Below, piece by piece: positions 12,401 to 24,442 of a stretch of 64,000 bases of DNA. Origin of the DNA: Prinia subflava. Its lineage: Eukaryota; Chordata; Aves; Passeriformes; Cisticolidae. Every line of letters starts with the position of its first letter. The first letter of the stretch is position 1. The DNA is taken from NCBI RefSeq assembly GCF_021018805.1, contig NC_086283.1, positions 16,520,162-16,584,161 of the forward strand, read 5' to 3'. A program made the translations under genes and the position numbers. Under the pieces are notes generated by a model. The model was not told the origin of the DNA and did no database searches. It saw only the letters and a list, made by a program, of their open reading frames with translations.

Positions 12401-15400
12401 CCTTGTTGTGCTGAATGGACATTATTAAAACTAAGGTTCTCTTCTGATCAAAGGAACAGAGATACCACAGTCCTTTACAAGGCTGTATTTGTGAGTCTGT
12501 TTTCTGAAAAGAAGACCTTCTCCTATTCGAGAGTTGCTGAGCTGAAAAAGGATTGTGTGTACCTCATTATTTGCCTCTTTTCGTGCCTTGCAGCATCAGA
12601 TGGACCCTTCCAGCAATTTTTATAATTACCGAACTGCTCTGCGTGGAGCCACCCAGAGGTCCCTGACAGCTCACAGCAACAGAGAGAAGGTGTGCTTGCA
12701 AATCACTTGGCAGTGGGCAAAAGGGAAATGTGCTTACTAAGTTGCATGGTAAACCTTTATCCTGGAATCCTGATTCTCAGCAGCTCTACCCCTGGTGGGC
12801 TTATAAAAAGCTGCCAGATCAGTTTGGTGCTGACTGAAAGTCCAAACATTAAATGATCATTTTGATTATTTAAGTAAAATAAGTGCATATTTATTTATAT
12901 TTAAGTAAAATAAGTACCTCAGCTCATTTCTGTTTGACAGACACCTATGTCTCACAAACTTGTATCACAAGTAGAAAGGCTAAGGACTGACATGGGGTTG
13001 CTAGTAATCTTTTCCTATAGCTGCTACTTGTGCTAAATTTCAGTAATTCAATTCTTAAGGTGGAAAGACTTCAACACTTACTCATAAAAGGTATTCTACA
13101 CCTCAAATGTAGGCAGAGCTGTGGCATTCCCTTCCTTTATATACTTTTCAGATGCAGAATTGCAGTGGTAGTTCTTGTGGAAAGGAATCAAATAGCTTCC
13201 TAGCTGCTCTCCACTTGGAAGCAGTTGCTCATCAACTCCTTATGATATTAGGACTTCATGCTGTGTTTAATAAACATGATCTTGGAGTTCATGGAATAAA
13301 TTACCAGGCAGATGAAGCAAATCCACGTGCAGTCTGCTGATCTATGCTGTTGTTACACATGGAACATCTGTCTGAGTCCTAAAGATATGTTCACATGTCA
13401 TTTAAAGTACCAGAAGTTTAAATGTAAGGGGCTTACTTCTTTTCAGAGAAAAGTCAGTTTTAAGACTTCAAATAAAGAACTTAAAGATATTGAAATATGA
13501 TGTGGTGAAGTGTTCCACAGAAATAATAAGTGATACTTGTTTTATCCCCAGTTGTAACAAGGATGTGTAGCTGTGAAAACTTCAACAGGATGAAAATTAA
13601 AATAGAACCATTTTAAGACAGTAAAATTCTCCAGCAATCTCCAAATAAAATACTTTGTTCAGTTGGCAGGAAATGCCTAATTTTAAGCCAGTCAGTACCA
13701 AGGTTCCATGACTTGCATGAGCTCAGGGAATTGTAGCTCAAAAACCATTTGTGCTGCTATCCCAATATTCCCTGCTGTGCTTCAATATGCATCTCCCCTC
13801 ATTTACCAAGAAAGTCCTGTCAGGAGGGAAAGCTACACTACAAGATACCCTGCAGGAATTACATGTAAGAAGTAGGTGCCTCTGACCTTTTATCTTATGG
13901 AATCTGCAAGGAAGAAGGGAAAAAATGAAAACAGGAAGGACATGATGTGGAAATTGAGGACTTTGTAGAGAGACTTGCATTTTAAAATGTAGTGAATGCA
14001 GTTTTTGTGTCAAGATGTAGAAGTCCTTCAGTATTTTGCTTACCTTTTCTGTCACCTGACTTCCTTTCATTTTTCTCTGTAGACCACTGTGTTTTGATTC
14101 AGGACCAGACTGATAATTATGCTGTTCTCTCCCTAGATCGTGATCCCTTTCTTCAGCCTCTTGATCAAAGATATTTACTTCCTCAATGAGGGTTGTGCCA
14201 ATCGCCTTCCAAATGGTCATGTCAATTTTGAGGTGAGTAGAGCACTGAGTGGGGTTTTAATGCAGGCACAGCCCCTTTAGCAGAAAACTGAAGCAGATCA
14301 CAGTCCAATTTCCACTGGATTCTGAGAGAGTAAACACAGACTGGAGTTGAGTGTACCTGTTACTTCTCAGGGGAGCTGGGAGGTAGTCAGGAAAAAGCAG
14401 TTTATTGAAAGTGGAGTATTTATAGAAACCTTCAATATTCCCAGTTTTTTAAGTGGGAGAAAAAAAAAGACGGAACTTCTTCCTAGTGCTCAAATTCATC
14501 TCAACATTTCAATTTACAGGTTTGCTGTAGTTAATGACAAAATGTTCAAATGAGTATTTTAAGGCTTATCTTTTAATTCCTCATATAAAAAGCAAGTTCC
14601 TGCTTTATCAAGTTATATAGGCAGCATTTTCATGCATGTAAGTCCCAGATTGTCTCTGAAGAAACATGTGATAGAGCAGCAGTGGGGGAATTTTGACTCT
14701 TGTCTTCCCATAGTTCTTCTGCGTCTGATTTCATGCTTGTTATCTGACACAGGCTGAGTTACCCAACGATTTGTTTCCTGGTACTTTCAGTTTTCAAGAA
14801 GCCTGGGTTCACACAAAATTGCAGTACATTTCAGTTGTAGTCATAGGCCTAAAATAGCCCAAAGGTTCTAAAACTAGGCTGTGCAGTCACCTGGAATGTC
14901 CTTCTACTCAAGGAATCCATGTGCACTTGAGGCATGTTAAACTTTAATTGAAAGAATTTATCAATTAACAGCATCAGCTCACTGTATGGGGAGTGTTTCT
15001 TTTTGGCATAAATTTCCAACAAGAAAACAGCATTTCATACGTGCTAACTGACAGGAAACATCTGGATTTTGAAATGTCACTATTAAGCATCAGATGTGAA
15101 AATCACTTATGTATTTAATTGCAAAACAAAAAACATGAGTATCATCAAAGTTAAAATTTGGGCATAGGGATGTTTCAGCTCCTTGAAAAAAAAAATTAAG
15201 TGCACTTCATCGACTGTCCTTGTATTCACAACAGCGGTTTTAACGAGGTGAAGGAGTGGGAAGTTACCACAGCTAGAAACAGGAACATGGAAGTTAGAAG
15301 TTGAGTTATGTCAGATCATGTTCAATTCCAACTTAAAAGCCAAGGACAATTGAAGCCTTGGTCTCCAAACCAAGATTTCTCCCTCTTTAAAGAAAAAAAA

Positions 15401-17067
15401 AGTTCAGGGTAAGCAATGCTGTTCAAGATATAGCATCTCTTCTGCTTTATATTCTGACAGAAATTTTGGGAGCTGGCAAAACAAGTCAGTGAATTTATGA
15501 CATGGAAGCAAGTGGAGTGTCCTTTTGAAAGGGATTGGAAGATTCTGCAGTACTTGCTCTCTGTCCCAGTCTTCAGTGATGATGGTGAGGACCTCTGGAC
15601 TTCTGCAGGGATGGTGTCACTGCCTACTGCTTAATCTCTTTCTGTGTTAATTTGTGGCTTCCTCACAGTAACAAAAAAATGTCCTGAGACATCTCTCTCT
15701 GGCAAGTAAAAAATGCTCCTCCCTTACAAATGACAGATAAGATTTTTCTTTAGTGTGCATATAGTCTGTGAGAATCAACATTGGTTTTGAAATAGAATGA
15801 ACCAAATTGATGTGGTACCTCTAAATGTAACATAAAATGTATTTATGTGAACTTCAGGATACTTTGCACTAAGGGATGCTACTTAAGGAAGAAAACAGGG
15901 ACTTCACTGGCTACTTACAAAGCACCATCTCCCTGGGCTCATTTTATTCTCTCTTGAGTGCTTTCTTCTCCTCGTGCTTTTGAGTTTCCACTGGTTGGTA
16001 TTTCCCCCCTCAGGGCAGTCTTTGTTCTCATGCACAGTTTGTTAGCATTGTCTGGGTGCAATTATAAGCAATGCTATACTTCCTAATGGGATTCTGAAGC
16101 CCTAAACTGAGGGATGGATAATATGTGCCTGCTTCATTTAACTCAATCTGCTTTGCAGGGAGAGCAAATTTTAAAATGCCAGTAGGCCTAACATAATGTA
16201 TTTGCTTCTGATTGCAGCACTTTACTTGGCTTCCTATGAAAGCGAGGGCCCTGAGAACCACATTGAAAAGGACAGATGGAAGACACTAAGGTTTGTGTCA
16301 GAGGTTACCCAGATCAATAAATAAATAGAATGGGATACAGAGCAAGCATCAAGCAGTTAAAACCAAATGGCATGTTACATGTTTCAACAGATGGGGCACA
16401 GCATGGTTGTAAATCCCCCCTCCAATCTGGGACTCTTGGAAAAAATAGAACAATCAGTCTTCATCTCAAAATAAAGGACCTTTCAGTCCTTCTTTCCCTT
16501 AGGAAATGGGAACTAGGTCCCCACTTTCTCACAAGTACTATAACAGAGCACTCTGGATTCCACACAGTAGATGTTTTCATAGCTACTGCATCCCTTTCTG
16601 CACAAGCCTTTCAGGCAGGGATGAAGTTTGCATAAATACCATTCTGGGGCAAATGCATTGATGGAACCAGTTAACAATTTAGAGTTCAGGCTGGGGAAAA
16701 ATACTTGGCAAAATCATATTTTTGGCTTTTCTACTACTGCTATTAGAATGCAGCCTCACCAGCTCTTTGATTTTACTAGTTGTGGCAGGATACGTGAACC
16801 ATTAAGGCAGGGGGATGTAACAATTCCGTCTGATTGATTCCACTCATTTTGAGGAGAAGACAGAAAGAGAGTTACTTACATCAGGGCCCAGACACTCCAC
16901 ATTACACAGGGTGACAAGGTGAAAATCTGTAGTAACACGAATCTCAGTTTCACAGCTTCCTTATTGTAGTCACTCTGTCTGAGAAGATTTGCATCGTTCT
17001 AATGATTGTCCTTACCCATTTGCATTTCCCTCTGCCTTTCAGGTCAGCGCTTCTGGGCAGAGTCTAG
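3300..17067 (+). CDS. RASGEF1B: RASGEF1B, Ras-GEF domain family member 1B (13 coding exons, 473 aa)
   Basis: This is a guanine nucleotide exchange factor of the CDC25 class; family literature describes activity on Rap2 and links to endosomes and innate immune stimulation. Coding exons are 3300-3476, 4978-5100, 5874-6011, 9000-9215, 9314-9388, 10602-10697, 11276-11378, 12118-12197, 12594-12689, 14137-14232, 15461-15584, 16218-16290 and 17043-17067. They total 1422 bases, all with GT/AG borders and matching phases. The protein starts MPQTPPF. The RasGEF N-terminal module covers roughly residues 35-160 and the catalytic RasGEF domain roughly 205-450; the latter includes NFNSLMAIISGMNM and the helical-hairpin stretch ending GCANRLPNGHVNFE. 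It ends SALLGRV. Length equals that recalled for the human protein. Introns range from 98 bases to about 3 kb and hold a CR1 fragment, a solo LTR and otherwise unremarkable sequence. No disruption is seen. Confidence 0.97.
4978..5100 (+). CDS. RASGEF1B: RASGEF1B coding exon 2 (residues 60-100)
   Basis: Acceptor TTCACAG, donor GTGAGA, phase 0 at both ends. It encodes the RasGEFN core RTYIFTFLLSSRLFMHPYEL, the scaffold segment that packs against the catalytic domain in this family. Confidence 0.95.
5190..5490 (-). mobile_element. CR1 non-LTR retroposon fragment (antisense, approximate ends)
   Basis: Read on the minus strand, this stretch resembles the CR1 ORF2 region between the endonuclease and reverse transcriptase, including a segment meaning roughly LDFQRADFDLF. 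Familiar CR1 landmarks on the plus strand are the CTGAACAGGTCAAA and CTATGCCCAAGGCAGCCTC words. It lies in RASGEF1B intron 2, truncated and diverged. Recognition is from memory of the CR1 consensus; ends are estimates. Confidence 0.65.
5874..6011 (+). CDS. RASGEF1B: RASGEF1B coding exon 3 (residues 101-146)
   Basis: Acceptor AATAG, donor GTAAGT, phase 0. It encodes KIAPKILQLLTEWTETFPYD and then FRDERMMRNLKELAQRIASG, the end of the RasGEFN module. Confidence 0.95.
6929..7334 (-). mobile_element. Solo LTR, class I ERV type, in RASGEF1B intron 3
   Basis: The unit starts TGTTGCC and ends GGCAACA, a perfect 7-base terminal inverted repeat with the TG...CA ends of retroviral LTRs. It is flanked by a perfect 4-bp duplication CTGC (6925-6928 and 7335-7338), the size made by gammaretrovirus-like integrases. 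Read on the minus strand it shows a TATA-like ATATAAAAA near 7055 and an AATAAA near 6980, about 75 bases apart, as in a promoter-R-poly(A) layout. No internal viral sequence is attached, so it is a recombined solo LTR, antisense to RASGEF1B. Confidence 0.8.
9000..9215 (+). CDS. RASGEF1B: RASGEF1B coding exon 4 (residues 147-218)
   Basis: Acceptor AAACAG, donor GTGAGT, phase 0. It encodes the linker and the start of the catalytic domain: YRKNVQQLLQNLIRKLAA and later QSIQQDIITVCNDPYVLAQQ. The first residue is Met (ATG), where I recall Thr in mammals; ACG to ATG would be a single CpG transition. Confidence 0.95.
9314..9388 (+). CDS. RASGEF1B: RASGEF1B coding exon 5 (residues 219-243)
   Basis: Only 98 bases after exon 4; acceptor TTTAG, donor GTAATG, phase 0. 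It encodes ERLNYIGPEEFIQAFVQKDP, the conserved RasGEF start segment that follows the HIEL motif of exon 4. Confidence 0.95.
10602..10697 (+). CDS. RASGEF1B: RASGEF1B coding exon 6 (residues 244-275)
   Basis: Acceptor CTGTAG, donor GTGAGC, phase 0. It encodes KKTRNLEAYVEWFNRLSYLV and then ATEICM, part of the RasGEF helical core that contacts the GTPase. Confidence 0.95.
11276..11378 (+). CDS. RASGEF1B: RASGEF1B coding exon 7 (residues 276-310)
   Basis: Acceptor TTGCAG, donor GTAAGT, ending one base into a serine codon completed by exon 8. It encodes RARVIEYFIDVARECFNIGN and then FNSLMAII, the most conserved block of CDC25-type exchange factors. Confidence 0.95.
12118..12197 (+). CDS. RASGEF1B: RASGEF1B coding exon 8 (residues 310-336)
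   Basis: Acceptor ATCAAG (a weaker AAG type), donor GTAAGT. It completes Ser310 and encodes GMNMSPVSRLKKTW and the following charged helix to ILE. Confidence 0.94.
12594..12689 (+). CDS. RASGEF1B: RASGEF1B coding exon 9 (residues 337-368)
   Basis: Acceptor TTGCAG, donor GTGTGC, phase 0. It encodes MDPSSNFYNYRTALRGATQR, the segment before the helical hairpin that opens the nucleotide site in RasGEF domains. Confidence 0.95.
14137..14232 (+). CDS. RASGEF1B: RASGEF1B coding exon 10 (residues 369-400)
   Basis: Acceptor CCTAG, donor GTGAGT, phase 0. It encodes IVIPFFSLLIKDIYFLNEGC and ANRLPNGHVNFE, the strongly conserved PF-LKD-----EG stretch of RasGEF catalytic domains. Confidence 0.95.
15461..15584 (+). 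CDS. RASGEF1B: RASGEF1B coding exon 11 (residues 401-442)
   Basis: Acceptor CTGACAG, donor GTGAGG, ending in phase 1. It encodes KFWELAKQVSEFMTWKQVEC and PFERDWKILQYLLSVPVF, the C-terminal helices of the catalytic domain. Confidence 0.95.
16218..16290 (+). CDS. RASGEF1B: RASGEF1B coding exon 12 (residues 442-466)
   Basis: Acceptor TTGCAG; donor GTTTGT is weaker than consensus but keeps the frame. It encodes LYLASYESEGPENHIEKDRW, matching the end of the family. Confidence 0.93.
17043..17067 (+). CDS. RASGEF1B: RASGEF1B coding exon 13, C-terminus and stop (residues 466-473)
   Basis: Acceptor CTTTCAG. It completes Arg466 and encodes SALLGRV followed by TAG at 17065-17067. The seven-residue tail and total length agree with the family, which supports this small terminal exon. 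Confidence 0.92.
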
Positions 17068-18344
17068 AGCACACCGTGCCTGCCGTTGCTGTGTTACATG
17101 GATTGCCAAGGGGCATGGCTTGGTTTATTTTTCTGTGCACTGAGTGGCACTCAGAACGATGAAAGATGTGCAGTCAGTTGCGATATCGTGGCAGCAAAGA
17201 TGAAAGAAGCTAATTCAAGAACAAACAGGCAACTTCTTCCATCTGACAGATGAGATAAAATCACAGCCCACTCAGCTGGGAATCAGGCTGAAGTATTGAC
17301 TGAGAATCCTTTGAAGATCTCAGATGCTGCCTATGAATCATTTCACACCTGGATGAAATATTCTTTCCTTTTGCTGCAGCTTGCTGCTACAAGGACTCAC
17401 AGGAGGTTACAGAGGGGAAATATTCACCATTCCTTTCGGTGAAACCCAAGTCTACATTGAGGAGCTCTCATTCTTAATAAGCTGAATATATCCCAGAAGT
17501 TTGGGATTGCTAAGGGAAAGTACTGGACATAAAAAATAGCTGCTGAGGAGAATTTCTCCCTACCACTGTAATGGTGGCTGGGTTTAATTTTTTTTTTCCC
17601 AGTGTGTTTTTGAGTTGGCTGCTGGCAGGCAAACTCATTATTAAGTTATTTAAAAAATATAAAGTAATAAAAATCCAAGGCCATGGTAGAAAATACACCT
17701 GCTATAAAAAGATAGTAGCTATGTAGCTCTACAACTTCTAGGGAGGCTTTTTCTTTTGTTGACTTCTTTACAACTAACCACTACATGCTACAGACATTCT
17801 TATTTTTATTGTGAGGTTTTGTTACTCTTGATTTTCCATACTTTACCTTCTTCTTATATTAGGGTGAACAAGCTGGCTTTTCTAGAATAGTTTTTAAAAA
17901 CTGGCATAAATACTGTGTCTAACTATGAGAGTATGTTTTTATTAAGTAATTTTTGTAACTGCTTTTTTTTTTGAAAGGCTAACAGTGGAGAACACAATCC
18001 ACTTTGTCTGAAATAGCAAGATGCCAAAAAGAAAAAAAGAGGCTTCTTCTTGGCTCCAGCTATGAGCAAAACATTCTTCCTGTGTGTTTGCTTTGGGGAT
18101 TATATTTATGACTGTGAAGTAGTTTACTGTGTTACATACCTAATAAGTTTTTAGTAGCTCTAAATACTTAGTCAATCTATCCTAAGAGGAACCTGATTGA
18201 AAAAAAAATACAAAACCAAGCTGTAGTTGTAGATCACCCTGGATGCAAAAATCAGTAAGCAAAGTACATACTTGGCAAAAAAAACCCCACCCTGTTTTCA
18301 GTTACTCTGCTACTGTTGTTAAAAAAAAAGAAAAAAAGAATAAA
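17068..18344 (+). other. RASGEF1B: RASGEF1B 3' UTR (predicted)
   Basis: The sequence after the stop is AT-rich, without long frames, and contains several ATTTA-type words near its end (TATTTATTTG at 18348 onward). This kind of element is often seen in short-lived, inducible mRNAs and fits an immune-induced gene. The end is set by the first strong AATAAA, so it is a prediction. Confidence 0.55.
18339..18344 (+). terminator. Candidate RASGEF1B poly(A) signal AATAAA
   Basis: A canonical AATAAA lies about 1.27 kb after the stop codon, inside an A-rich then T-rich context. A GT-rich downstream element is not obvious, so a more distal site remains possible. Confidence 0.45.
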
Positions 18345-21300
18345 TATATTTATTTGTTGCACTGCATCTCTTGAGTTTTCAGGTAAAGTGGTTTTTATGT
18401 TCTGTCTGTACCTTTTCAGGCAAATATTTTAATTTTGAATTCTATAGTAACATGTTTGCCTTTGTTAATGGGGATACTGTCTTTAACTACATCCTGTGTC
18501 CTGGTACAAGGTACTAGAATTCTCTGAGTTACATATTTTACAAGGACCAGCACCAGGCCCTCAAGCCCTGACAGAGAAGATTTCCTATCCTCCTTTCCCA
18601 CTCCCTGTGTTGGGGTAAAGGAGAAAGAAGTGGCCAGCTCTTGGAAAGGAGAAAACTGCTTCTGCTGTGCACAGAATTGCCTCCCAGATTTCATCAGGTG
18701 AGGTTTTTCCCAGCCTCCCTTATACATCCTTCCCCTGTTGTTAAAGCTTATGCCTGAAAGGGGAATGCAAAATCCCAAAACTCCGGCAAGGCAGAGATGC
18801 TCCTTCAGCCATTATTTAACTCAGTGTTTGATGTTAGAGCCTTGCCATGCTCTATGCCCTCTGCTCCATCATTTGGTGCAGCCAAACAGTGCTGGGCTTT
18901 AATTTTGGGCATCCCAAGCTATGTTAGGCTGTTGAACCACTGATGTGGAAAGAGCTGTTCACACCTGTCTGTAGCAAATGGGAGAGAAAAGGACTGATTT
19001 TTGATTCTTCCATGGTCGAGCAGCTCCCAAAGGAAACATCACAGACTCAAAAATGAGGAGCTACAAGAACTCATCAACTCTGGAAGCTGACTGTTCAGGC
19101 AGGACTGAAAATGCCAGCTCAGTGCTGACAGATGCTCAGTGCTTAATGGGGGAAGAGGCAAAGATGTCTCCTGTACAAATGGCTCAAACATCACTTATTT
19201 CTTTGTTGTGCACTTTCTTCTTGTGGTGCAGAGACAAAAACTCTGCCTCTTACAGAGCCACGTGAACCAACTTGTTCAAAAGAGTCTACAGATGTCTGGC
19301 TAAGCCCACAAGAAGAGTACCTGTCCTTACCATCCAACTATTTCCCTGCTCCTATTTGGAAAATCATCACGGCATCATCATGAAAAGAACAGTCAGAAGA
19401 ATGCAAAAATGTGCAAGAGCCTATTTACAGCTGTCATGTCTGGAAGAATAAGTAGGGACCTTTACATCCACGTGGGTATTTTGCATTTGTGTTGTATTTA
19501 TCAGCCTCCCCAGACAGATGTTCTTGACGGAGCTGGAACTGGTACTTGATCTAGCACTGAAATAGGCAAATAGGCTAATACGCAGAAGGTCAGGGAATAT
19601 TCCCTGTCGTTTTGGGAGGCTTTCCTCACTGGTTGTGTGTAGTATGCTCCTTTGTGGGCTTCCTGCAGTATTTTTGCTGGAAAAGAATAATCCTTTTGTA
19701 GTGCACCAATGTCTGCTTGTTCTTTCAGCTTCTCTGTCAATTCTCAGTACAGATTTTTCCTGCTTAAAAGGAAGGCATGTGCTCAGCTGACCCTTCATAG
19801 TCAAAGAACTGATCAAGTTGGGTGAGGGTTTGGTGCCAGCAAGGGCATAATTTAATACCCACTGACACTTCATCATCATTACACTGTGCTGCATAAAGCT
19901 TTTGTGGAATATGATTGTTTCTTTCCCTTCATTAGAAAGGTTTAGCTCCAGTGTGACCCAAAAGGAGATCTCACTATAAGCTGGGCAAATACAGTGTCCT
20001 CCTTTCATGGAGATTACTTTTCAGGAAGAAAAATGCAAAAGATAATGTGAATAAAGCAACTGTTCTTCATCAGTTATTTAATAGCCAAAGAAGTCTGAGT
20101 GCCAGATCCTGTGGGGCCATATTATCTGCTTTCTTGTAGTGCTTTTCTCCCCTGTCTTGTCAAGTCCAGAGGCTGGAAGGGGAATGGTTCTTAGGTGGAC
20201 TTCCAGCTGCAGGGGAAAGCAGCATCTGGAGCCATGGTATTCCAGGGAACAATAAACCAAGTAAAATACCAGTTGGTGTTACAGCAGGATCTTCTGCAGA
20301 TGCCCAAGTCTGGCCTAGTGGTCAAAAGATAAATCACTTCCCTGGCATTAACAAGTCCTTATTGTCTGACAACTCACTAGCATTTACATATGGAATGCCT
20401 CACTGCTTTTTAAATGAGTTTTTCTTGGGAGAAAGGTAAGTGTAGGAAGTCAGAAGTAGTTAGGGCTGGGGGAAAATTATTTCAGAAGGAGTTAAGAGTT
20501 TCCCTTGTCCTTTTCTCCTCCAGACAGTTCAGAGGAGTGGAATTCTGCTTTTCCATTAAAAAAGTTAGAAGAGGATCTATGGAGTAATAGAAAAGAGAAT
20601 CTGGTAAGAAATGAATTCGTACCTCTTTCCTGAGGCATATCACATAATTTTAGCCAGCAGTATTGGACAGAGGGAAGTGCAAGCAATAAAAATTTATGTT
20701 ACAGTAGTTTGTTTGACTTGCATATGTTGAGCTTCAGGTTTGCTGCCTAAGAAGCTCCACTCAGAAATACCAGTGATTCTCTTGTAGGGGGAGTCAGAGG
20801 TGGGCTGTATCTGCTACCAGGCTTAAGAGAAGGTAACATCCAGTGCCAACAAGGGTCACCTAGTAGGATGACAGCAAAAGTTTACAAAAAATCTGAGCAA
20901 TTCATCAGAAAAGTTTAGAAAAATAGCATGTAAAACATGAGTTAAAACAGGACTATATACAGTGTGTTTCTTCCCACTGCTGTTGCTAAGGTAACAGTCT
21001 ATTCTGATGCTAACAATGAAGAACATTACTGTTTCTCCTTAATTTCTGTTTGAGCAAATGTACAACTCTTTTGGTTCTTCTTTCTGTTTGGCAGTCCAGG
21101 ATCAGGTCTAAAGGAAGCAGCAGGTGATGCTCCTTGATCCCTGTGTGACTCAATTTCATAACCAGTGGAATTAGTATTCAGAGGCTGTTTGCTCCTCATA
21201 AAAAAGTGCTGACAGCATTACATACTCTCAAGCAACCTCACAGGGAACAGGTCTCATTTGAAGATCCAACCTGCATTTGAAGGGGTGAGTGTTAAGGAGA

Positions 21301-24300
21301 CCCAATCTGTGAATTTCTGTTTCAACAGGTTTAGTGAGAACTTAAAACTGCAATACAGATTGAGCTGTTTTTCACAAAAAATAAATGAAAATATATTCTT
21401 GAGCAATATTCACAGGGTATGCCATTAGCAGATTAAGTTTCAAGAAAAATGTAAGTGTATGAGAACAGTGCATCACAGTGTTAGCTTTTTAGAAATAGAA
21501 TTTTCCTTTCCTCATACAAAATCAGATTTATCCCAGACGGTTGCTTTCATCATACAAATTTTCAGGACACAGTACAACTACTGTTGATGTGCTATCAGCT
21601 GCTGGTTCTACTTAAGAAACAGTCATTCACCACCTTTAGAAGTGGAGTGGGAGTTTATTTAAGTCCATATATTTTTCTGTACAGATTTCATTTCATATAA
21701 TAGTAGCATACTTGATTATTTAAAAGCTGCTTTTCTTCTCAAAGAAGAAAACTCTTTCCTTTTTATTAACTGCCATGGGAATTCTTAGTTACACAATGTC
21801 TTTTGAAGAGTGTCGGTATATCAGTATCTGGCTGGTTTTCAGGAAAAAGAAGTGAAGGAGGCACTTCAGTTATCTCCAGCACGACTGAGAGAGCGTTCTC
21901 AGTTAAGTGTTACATGGTTGTTCTGTTTAAATCTCTGAGCTGTAGTCTGCTACTTTTGAATTGAGTTTTTAAAACTGCAGAGGTCCTCTTCCTAGTGGGA
22001 GGAGAGGAGAGTGAGTGTTTGTCTCTCCCAGCCAAGGAGAGGACACTGGCACTGCAGGTGCAAGCGGCTGTTCCCTGATGGCTCTTCCTTCAGTGCCCCT
22101 CTCCCCGTAAGCCCATTTCAGTCCATGAACTTCCCTGGTCTCAGCTTCTGCCTTTCAAGATGTGGATGGGAAACCTTAGTCTGGTGCAGGGTGCCCTCTT
22201 GTGATACAAAGGAAACAAATCCAGAGATCCGCGTGGGATGGGATGAGGAAAAATAAAGGAAGGTTCCCAAGAAAAAAAGCTGGCATGTGGGGTGAAGGCA
22301 ATGAGAATTAAGCATCATAATGAATTTTACTTGGGCATATTTCCTATACAACCTCACTTCTCTCAGCTTTTTTCTTGGAATAGCTACCTTGGAATTGAAA
22401 TAAAGCTAAAAGCAAGCAGCAATTCAGGTAGGGCACTGCATCCTGTTTTGAACCACCTGAAAAGCTTTTTTCTTTGGAGTAAAGGAAGTGAGTCTCAGCA
22501 CAGATGTTATCTTGCTTAATGCCCAACTGAAAAGTGTTCAGAAACTGAACAGAAATTGAAAAGATACGTTGAGATGGGGGCAAAGTAAAATGCAGAATGA
22601 AAAAAAGAAAAGCATCAAGTGCATGATCAGAGTTTTCTCCCTGTAATTTTACATCTAACTGAGTCAAGAATGCACTGATTGACTGTTTCTCTTGGGATTG
22701 GCCATGTGTGGTAATGATTCAGCATAAATTTTCTCTTGTAATTCCTTTCTCTTAACTGCAGAGGGGGAGGTGCAAACTCCAAAAAGAACTCAAGGTTTTT
22801 GTAAAGAAAAAGCAACAAGCCTGCCATCACACACATATTTAATTTTTGGAAACAAATACTCAAGTACTTGGGGAATTAACCTAATGAGCATATTCATGTA
22901 GTTTTGAATAAATTTATTCTCCCACTCTACCCTTGCTCCCTGCATTGTCACTGGTCAAATCAAAAACATTAGTTGTAAGTGCTGTCTCTTACATGTTGAT
23001 TTCAATCACATTCTTTCTGCTTTTCTCAGTCCATGCATTTATCAGTTTGGTATCACATTGCTTCCACAACCTCCTGTAAGGAGACAAGTCATCTAGTTTA
23101 CAATTGGGAATTTACTTGGTTACAGGACAAATCATATAATGTAGGTAAGCTCATGGCACCAGGCTGGCTCCTGCTTTCCCAGCGACAAACATTTGAAAGC
23201 AAAATGGCCTTAAAAACAGTTGTCTGAAGTTGAGGAAATTGCTTGTCTTGGAAACACATTTAAGTTTTGAAGAAACACTGAACAGAGATACAGACCAGAG
23301 TCAGAGGCAGTGAGTATCTGCTCATTCTTGAGACCAGTCTTTTGTGTCAAGCTACATTTGCCTTGGGCTCTTGGAGCAAAAGATCTTCACCTGATGTCAC
23401 ACCTATGAGCCGAGGTGTTGCACATGCAGGTTAAGACACTGGAAAGAACCAGGCATCTCCAGCACTTCATTCATCTCCTCTCAGGTGAAGTGGTTTCAGT
23501 CTTTGCTGCACTTCCTGGAAAAGGTAAAATTAGGGTTGATCCCACTTTTAGCAGATGGAGTACGGAGTAGTCCCTGACCCCACATATTTCTTTCAATTTA
23601 TAGAATACTCTCCATATGTGTCCTACTGCACAGTATCTCAGTGGGAGAGCTTGAATACCCTTCCAGATGTATACCGTTCATACACTGAAACATCTGTGTC
23701 TTGCATAAGTAGCTCTTCAGCATGGACTAAAACAAAGTGCTGTGTAGCTCCTTTCCCTTCTTGCACTAACAGAGCCAAAGCAGACACAAAATGTATCCCA
23801 GAAGAAGAGAGGCCAGAGACTGCAGGCAGATGGAGGTGATCCAGGAAGGACCACACACATTGTCTGGAAACATTCCTGCTTCCAGCTGCTCCTGGCTGTC
23901 TCAGAGAGGAGTGAGGTGCAGCTTGCAGGACTGACTGAGGCCATTTTTTGCACCGTGGAGCATCTGTCTTGCAGATACTGCTTGAGGAGGTGTCACTTGC
24001 GCTGCTGGAAGAGCCTCCTCTCCTGCTCTGAGCACACCTGCATTGCAGGAGTGACTTGCAATCTGCTGGGCACAGTCTACCCTTCCTTCTAAACACCCAG
24101 GTGCAGCAGGTCCCTGAGGCTTGATGAGGGGAGAAAACTAGAGATGAGGTAGAAGGGGAACAAAACTGAAAATAAATCCTTGCTGCATAACAGAATTTGT
24201 TTTTTCTATCACTGGGCCAAAGCGTAAGAAAGAAAGAACCTGTACCCTCCCTTGTTTGGCTCTCCTTGTTTGGCTTCCCTTGTTCGGCTGCCATCACCAG

Positions 24301-24442
24301 CTCGACCACCAGATGTCTGCACCCAACAGAAAACCGAAATGCAGCATCGGGATGAGCAGCTGGAAAAAGAAATGAAAAGAGACAAAAAGTGACAGGGAGG
24401 GAAAGTGCAAAGGGAGCTGTAAGGGTTCATTTCCAGGCCCGG
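18345..24442. other. Intergenic DNA between RASGEF1B and the ERVL-like provirus
   Basis: I recognise no exon, RNA gene or strong repeat here. The longest open frames (19421-20008 and 23638-24309, both minus) have no family resemblance. The last 270 bases before the provirus contain three near copies of CCTTGTTTGGCT (about 24250-24290), which may be a relic of another retroviral leader or LTR, but I cannot place it. Confidence 0.4.

Noticed and set aside
13738..14220. 160-codon minus-strand frame
   Set aside because: It overlaps RASGEF1B exon 10 on the opposite strand and has no domain of its own.
19421..20008. 195-codon minus-strand frame in intergenic DNA
   Set aside because: No recognisable domain or conservation cue. 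A chance frame in AT-balanced DNA is likely.
23638..24309. 223-codon minus-strand frame near the provirus
   Set aside because: No family similarity, Ser/Cys-rich composition, no exon borders. Probably chance.
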